From NCBI RefSeq assembly GCF_002099425.1, contig NW_018343964.1:2095501-2159500 (forward strand): a stretch of 64,000 nucleotides of DNA, read 5' to 3'. Position numbers and translations under genes: made by a program. The notes beneath the pieces were generated by a model. That model did not search any database, was not told where the DNA came from, and saw nothing but the letters and a program-made list of their open reading frames with translations. This document shows, piece by piece, positions 57,926-64,000 of this stretch (position 1 is the stretch's first letter; every line of letters begins with the position of its first letter). This DNA is from Phascolarctos cinereus. Its lineage: Eukaryota; Chordata; Mammalia; Diprotodontia; Phascolarctidae.

Positions 57926-60064
57926 TCATTTCAGGGGAGTCAAGTATGGGAGAGTGATCACAGCTAAGGTAAATTCTAAGTGAATTCATCTTTGCCATCC
58001 CCGATTATGAGAAAATGGATAGAGACACAATAGACTCTTGAAACCACATTTGTGATATCGTGTGTTTTTGATCTCATTAGTTTCTGTTATTTTTTCTTCT
58101 TTCTTTTGCTTAAGGCATTTTCTTTATGACCTTAGCCAAAAGGTGGAATTGTGATTCTTAAATGAACTGAGAATATGACTTATCTATAGCATGACAAATT
58201 GCTACAGAAAGCAAAACCTGGCTTAAACCCTGGAATTTCCTGGTGGGGCACAGAGGGGCTTCTCCTAATCTTTGAAGTCAGCAACAGGTTACCACTGTAG
58301 AAAGAAAGAATAATTAAACCAGAGTTTACTTTAGCATTATATTATGTTCAGCTGCCATTCTCTTTCCTGGAAAGAACCCTGAGTTCTCTGAAAAACTGAA
58401 CTTTGGTAAAACTTAACATTTTCAGCTCCTGGGCCAAGTCTGTAAAATGACCACTTACCTGCCCGTTATCTCAGAAATGCTTTTGCTGCTTATCTTAGGA
58501 AACCCTTTCTTTCATGACCCTAAGCACCATGGGGTTCTTTAGAAGACACTAGCCATGTTTGTGCTCACCTTCTTTTGTCCTCCATTCCTTTGAGGAACTG
58601 CTGTTAGATTAATCTGTCTGCTATATGCTCAGAAATGTAATACTATTATAAACGATTCCTTAGAGAGAGACATCTGCTCAGGAATGTAGTAGATGATATA
58701 TAGGAATAAAAAGGTTACCAGGAGGGAATAAATCAAGGTGTGTGGTCCAACAAAGATATTTCTAATGAGTCAAGATGTTGATCTGAATGGGAGAGTCTGA
58801 TCATATCATCTGAAATGAAAATGCATATAAAACTTTAAAAGGAAAATCATTTTTAGTTCATAGTGTCAGCTATAATATATTTTCTCTTATCTATGGTATA
58901 ACATAAAGGTTTGTGACTACTATCCAGATCATACAAATAGAAAAAGGCTATTCTGTTTATTTTTATTTATATAAGAATCTCTAATAGCATAGTTGTTCAT
59001 ACAATATGGTGATCATGATATTAGTGTATCTATCAGTTTTTTTGTTTTTCTCTCTTCTCTCCCCACCCACCTCTGCTCTATTGATCTTGCTTGATTTTTC
59101 TAAATTGCGAATAATTTAGATTTTTAAAAATTAAATATTCTGACAAGTGATAAAAAAGTTTCTGTATATTTGGTTCTCTATTCCTTGTGAATTCTTAGTA
59201 AAATCTATTGATGAAGATCGAGGCTTTAGTTTCTTCATTAAGAAAATATTTTTAGTTAGAAGAGTATTATTGGAATTTATATAATAATACTTTCCAGAAT
59301 GATTACCCATTTTTATTATTTGATGCAATCCATGAAGCTACAATACAAATAATTTTAATGCGTCAAACTTGTTTCTATTTAAAATATGCATCCTTGCAGA
59401 GGATACTGAAGGTAAGTAGAGGATATTTCATTTTAGTAGTTGAGACATTTTTTCCTAACTTATGTAACCCAAATTGAGAAACATAGTATCATTTAATATT
59501 TGTACAGAACTATAAATATGTAAAGGCATTGGAGATTTGGAACCCCAAAAGACGTACATAGCTTTTTACCATTCCTGCTTAAAAATACGCATTTAATAAT
59601 CATTGTCTGATTTTGGGAATAAGACAAATTTCTGTTGTAAGCAGAACATCTGGGAAAATCTGGAGCATTGCTTTTCTCTCCTTGCCATGCTTTGCCCAGT
59701 TCTGGTTTGGGTACTAATCATATATTCTGTTAATTTCTACTTGATGTCCAGTTCTCTGCCTTTCTCTTATCTTACACTTTCTCTGTACATTGTCACTCTC
59801 TTCTGTTTAAGCTCTCTTTTCCAACTCTCCCAAGGAAACAGTTTTGACATGGAATCTACCATGAATCCTATGAAATTAAATCAGCTGAGTCAAAGTCGAA
59901 GTTTGGGACCTCTCTCTAAAGGATTTTACTGACAGAAAAAAAAAAGTTAGCTAAAAAGAGGCTTCTATTCTTATGATACAATTGGTTTTATCTACATAAG
60001 TGTGCCTCAGTTATTTCAAACTTCTTCCTCGTGTTGTTTACACAGGCTTTTGGTAATGGATAAT
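57926..60064. other. Intronic sequence, nothing recognised
   Basis: 2.1 kb without a nameable repeat. A 109-codon open stretch at 59603-59932 has no ATG at its start and no familiar motif, so it is not called a gene. Confidence 0.45.
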
Positions 60065-60560
60065 CAATCATTCAACAAGTATTTGTTTCACTTCCATTAT
60101 TCCACATTATAGTGGTGCTGGGAATACAAAGAAAAAAAAATGAAGAAGCACCCTCAAAGAGCTCAAATTCTGTTGTGAAAAAATTCATATACACATATGA
60201 GTATATATAAAATATATTGTAAATAAATATGAGGGTTTTGGAGGGGAGAAGGAGAGGCACTAGCAGCTGGCTGGGGAGACATATCAGGAAAAGCCTCCTG
60301 TAGAAGTAAGCACTTGAGCTAAGTTTTGAAAGCAATTAAGTATTTTTAAAGGTAGAGGCGAGGTGGGAATGCATTCTAAGTATGGTAGGAGCATATGTAC
60401 CTATGGTATGGAAATGGGATATGGGCTGTCTTGGGTGAGGAAAGTGAGATGACCGATTTGGCTAGACTCTAGAGTACGTGGAGGAAAGCAATGTATACTA
60501 TTCCTAGAAAGGATGAAATGAGACTGTGACTGGCTTTCAATACTTAGTACTGATGAAGCT
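60065..60560 (+). repeat. Repeat family A, near-continuous copy
   Basis: Head caacaagtatttgtttcac, accctcaaagagctcaaat, then aggaaaagcctcctgtagaa, ttgagctaagttttgaaagc, ggaatgcattctaagtatgg, and agagtacgtggaggaaagc. This gives the order of the 5' half without large insertions. Confidence 0.6.
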
Positions 60561-60784
60561 GGAGAAACTTTTTTAAAAGAAAAAAAATTCCATCTATTTT
60601 TCTTTACCTTTTGTTTTCCAGTTTCCATCTTACCTATGCTTATTCTTATTTACTGTTCCCCATTTTCTACTCCCTTGATTCTATCTCCCAACTTTTTCTT
60701 CTTCTTGGACTAAATTCCAACTAGAAATAACTGAAAAATAATTCTGTCCCTGTAGGTCACTCTTAAAAAACACAATAATGGTGA

Positions 60785-61060
60785 CCACAAAAGGGTCATT
60801 CTTCAGCAATTCAGTACAATTATAAAGTATTACATGCAAGGTGGTATGGAGAATACAAATAAATTTAACATTACAAAGAATGAGACAAGATCTCTGCTCT
60901 TAAGAAGCAACCATGAAGATATGAAGGACTTGTATGTAAAGATACTATGAGCCAGCAAATATGTTATAAATAGGTGGTATGTGAAACAAATAGGGTGGAA
61001 ATAAGTATTCAAAAAGAGGAGGAATGACATCTAGCTATGGTGATCTGGGAATACTTAGCT
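60785..61060 (+). repeat. Repeat family A, very diverged
   Basis: Weak order match only (ctctgctcttaagaagca, then a gaggaggaatgacatc segment). Confidence 0.3.
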
Positions 61061-61144
61061 AAGGAGATAGTGCAAGAAACTTTGGCCAAAGTACTGTAGC
61101 CCTGAGTTATCACATCCTTTTGTAAAGAAGTCACCAATGGACAG

Positions 61145-61560
61145 TTCCATTCCTTTTGTTTATTTTCTTCTATTAAATTTCTTGTCTGTCTTCTTCCCTC
61201 TTATTCTTCCCAACCCAAACTTATCTCCTCTTCCCTTCTGTTAACTTCTTTCTCCTCTTTTTTCCCTCCTCTGTTCCTCCTTTCCTCCACCTCTTCATCC
61301 CCTGTGTTCTCTTTCCCCCTTTATTTCCTCCTTTTCTCTCCTCCGTCCTCATCTTTTCTCATCATTTTCTTTTCTTTCAATCCCTCTCCCTCTCTTTTTT
61401 CTCTTTCTTACTTTTCTCCCTCTTCTAGTTTCATTCTTTTTTACTCTTACCTTTCTCCCCTCATTTTCTCCTGTTTTCTCACAAATTCTTATTTTCAGTT
61501 CACTTCCTATTGACATTCTTCCTTTCTTTTTTTCTTTTTAAATACTTATTCAGGTTTACT
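61145..61560. repeat. Polypyrimidine tract of about 400 bp
   Basis: Dominated by C and T on the + strand with short TTCC/CTCC units. It is low complexity, and reading frames across it are artefacts. Confidence 0.85.
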
Positions 61561-61814
61561 TTCATTGCTTGATTAAATATGCTTTTATGGAAGCCCTTTT
61601 TACATAAAATTCATATTTCATAAGATGTAAGAATTTCCCTATAACAAAGTTGCTGTTATTGGTGTTGTTGTTTTTAAATGTAGGGGGTAGGAAAGGCAGT
61701 TCAGTAAGACAAACCAACCCATATCAGCCTTGTATGACTGCATATGGAACATGCTACTGCCTAAGCTCCCTCTACCTTTGCCATGAAAAGGGAGATATCT
61801 CTTAATTCTTCTTC

Positions 61815-62440
61815 AGGACTGAACGTGGTCTTGATAGTTAGACAGCACTGAGATTTGTAGTCTTGTTCTTTTCATTTACATTGGTGTAGTCATAGCATAT
61901 ATTATTTTCCCAGTTCTGCTTATTTCACTGCATCAATCTGTTTTCCTATGTTTTTCTGAATTCTTCAAATTCATCATTCCATGTGTTGCAGCAATATTCC
62001 ATTACATGCATGTACCAACATGTCTTTACATAGTCTGTTTCTAGTTCTCCACTCATAAAAACTGGTGCTATGAATATTTTGATACACTTACAGAATTCTC
62101 TATCTTTAACCATATTGGGATAGAATCCTAGCAGAAGTCTCTCTGGAACAAAGAGTGGAAATTTCAGTCACTTTTTTTGCATAATTCCAAATTATATTTT
62201 ATAATGGTTGTTCCAATTCACATTTTTCACTGGCATGTATGCCTGCCTTTCCAAAGAGCCTCCAAAATGGACTATTTCTATTTTTTGTCTTTTTTTATCT
62301 TGTCAATTTGAGTGTGAAATAAAACAGTTATTTTAATTTGCATTCCTCTTATTACTAATGATTTAAAACAATCTTTCATATGGTTGTTATTAGTTTGAAT
62401 TTCTTTTGAATACTATTTGTTTATATCCTATGACCATATA
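61815..62440 (-). mobile_element. L1 ORF2 3' region fragment
   Basis: Reversed boxes: cagttctgcttatttcac, gcaatattccattacatgc, aactggtgctatgaatat, and ttaatttgcattcctcttat. This is an older subfamily than the copy at 21040. Confidence 0.7.
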
Positions 62441-63356
62441 AAAAATTCCTTCTTTCTTTTTAACCCTTTCCTCTGCATTTCCATTCTTTTTTAAGTCCCA
62501 TCTTCCATCTCTCTCATTGATCTTTCTCAAAAGTTTAACTTTAAAGCCAGGATACTTATGCCTTCCTCAAAAACATTTTATTCTGAGGAAGAACCTCATT
62601 TTGCCCTTTGCTCATAACAAAATCACACCCAGTGTTGTTTGGTTTTTAATGAGGTGTTTTTTTAAAATGAAAAGGCTTGGGACGAAAACTGATTTCAGTG
62701 AATTCTGGTTGAGAGAAAATAATGAACCTTTAACATAAGCCATTTAAGCTCTAGAAAACTAATGGTGGGTGTTAAAGATCAGTGTATTGACCTGTACATT
62801 TTTATAATTCAGCCTGTTGATCATTAATTGTGACATGCATCTTACTTGCCATGAAAGTTCAGACTTTTACTTTTCCTGGAAGGCTACCAGATCCGACATT
62901 ATCAAAATAAATCTGGAATGTACTGTATGTATATAAAAACTAATAAATATTATTGGGACCCAGATTTGCCATCAAATATTGACTATAGTTTAGCTTTGAT
63001 GTTAAAGGACTTTATTAAAAATCAGGTTTCAATAATAATGGTAATCCCTACTTCTGAGCTTAGCAATCATAAAATGAAAGAAAATCCAATTTTTATTAAT
63101 AGTGTCTGTTCACCAGGGAAAATCATCAAAAGATGTTCTTAATGGCATTGTCTGTCTCTTTTCTTATGACCACTAAGATGTCTCCTATGTTAAGTTTTTA
63201 TCTTTCCAGTTTAGGCTGTTCTCCATTGGAACAATGGAGTTTTAAGTTTCAAAAGGTATATATTTATTGGCGGGTCCTAGGAAAAGTAAAGAGATTGTAA
63301 TATTTATAAATATTCTGATTAAATTCCTCATCTTCTTTCTTTGTCTCCTATAGTTA
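62441..63356. other. Intronic sequence, nothing recognised
   Basis: No gene or nameable repeat seen. Confidence 0.4.
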
Positions 63357-63485
63357 ACCACTTAATCAGTAAACATTTGATAAATGTCAATCATGTGCTA
63401 GCTACTAGAACAAAAGTATAATCATGAGATAGTCCTTGCCTTGCCTTCAAACTACTTGCATTCTATTTATGGCAAAAACCAGTTC
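63357..63485 (+). repeat. Repeat family A, head
   Basis: aatcagtaaacatttgataa, catgtgctagctactag, and a cttgccttcaaactac box. Confidence 0.45.
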
Positions 63486-63709
63486 CCAGAAATGAAAGCC
63501 ATCTCCCTGCCCCCAAAAGAAGATTGTGAGTGAGACAGCCCATTAAATCTTTAAAAAAAAATGTGTCATAGAGGTCTCTTTGCTTTGAATTAGAATGATT
63601 AAAAATATGCTTGGCAATAAATTCAGAAGCTAGTTAGCCTATATAAAGGAGACTTGAGGGTACTGTCTATTCTAAATTTCAACTAAAGGTGCATTGGAGT
63701 AGTAGAGTC

Positions 63710-63868
63710 AAGAGATCAATCAATAAGCATTTATTAATCACCTACTAAGCACTGGTGATATAAAAAAAAAGACAGTTCCTGCTCTCAAAGAGCTCACAGT
63801 GTAATAGGGGAGATGACATGCAAACAACTATGTAGAAACAAGATATGTACAGAATAAATTGGAGATCT
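63710..63868 (+). repeat. Repeat family A, head
   Basis: atcaataagcatttattaat, cctgctctcaaagagctc, caaacaactatgtagaaac, acagaataaattggagat. Confidence 0.65.
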
Positions 63869-64000
63869 AGGTTTTAGTCCGGATAGGTAACTGACTAATT
63901 TTATACCCTTATACCCTTGAATCTCTTGGATTCTCAGATTTCTTATTTTTCAAATGAGGGAGCTGTATTAGATAATCTACCATTTTGTGACTCCTGTGAA
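63869..64000 (+). mobile_element. MIR-type SINE remnant at window end
   Basis: gatctaggttttagtccgg, then caaatgagggagctgtatt in the expected spacing. It may run past the window. Confidence 0.4.

Noticed and set aside
59603-59932. 109-codon frame with hydrophobic stretches
   Set aside because: No ATG at the start, no homology that I recognise, no splice context, and AT-rich intronic composition.
61304-61513. 69-codon Ser/Phe/Pro-rich frame
   Set aside because: Low-complexity translation of the pyrimidine tract, with no other gene signal.

Overview
This 64 kb window reads as nuclear DNA of a marsupial mammal. It is AT-rich, about half old retrotransposon, and contains only two short exons of a recognisable host gene. 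The marsupial call rests on many copies of a tRNA-like SINE that begins GGGGCAGCTAGGTGGCACAG. It is also supported by L1 tails, half-L1 (HAL1) elements and abundant L2, CR1/L3 and MIR/THER relics of the marsupial type. The short poly-A form of the SINE resembles the WSINE class described from Australasian marsupials, but I would not name a species.

The host gene is FMN2 (formin-2, an actin nucleator) on the + strand. Two consecutive coding exons are visible, at 27602-27768 and 56985-57126. Both have AG/GT borders, their phases fit each other, and the peptide matches the segment of FMN2 upstream of its FH1 domain. Positions 1-27601 are therefore the end of the upstream intron, 27769-56984 is a complete intron of 29.2 kb, and 57127-64000 begins the next intron.

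Layout. 1-3016: a half-L1 on the minus strand with a target-site duplication. 3.6-5.3 kb: a retroviral LTR fossil and CR1/L3 pieces. 6-13 kb: old L1, CR1/L3, MIR and L2 relics. 13.8-21.9 kb: nested L1, SINE, CR1/L3 and a second half-L1. 24.2-26.1 kb: an L1 tail. 27.6 kb: FMN2 exon. 31-36.7 kb: an unassigned ancient repeat, two L2 copies and an exact 55-bp tandem duplication. 40.4-40.9 kb: a 200-bp AT-rich tandem repeat. 41.8-43.4 kb: promoter-like sequence and a nested open reading frame. 47.5-48.5 kb: an 80-bp inverted repeat pair. 51.2-53.8 kb: a third half-L1, with both ends and target duplications. 54.4 kb: a palindromic hAT-type MITE. 57.0 kb: second FMN2 exon.

The most interesting object is the 255-codon Ser/Pro-rich ORF at 42598-43365 inside the FMN2 intron. 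Upstream lie two CACGTG boxes, a TGACTCA site, a GC-rich box and two inverted CCAAT boxes. Immediately upstream is a very strong polypyrimidine tract and acceptor, and its stop codon overlaps a consensus GTGAGT donor. It is not a repeat that I recognise, and its frame does not match FMN2 at either side. It could be a nested gene, an alternative first exon that continues in a different frame, or an old retrocopy. I cannot name it.
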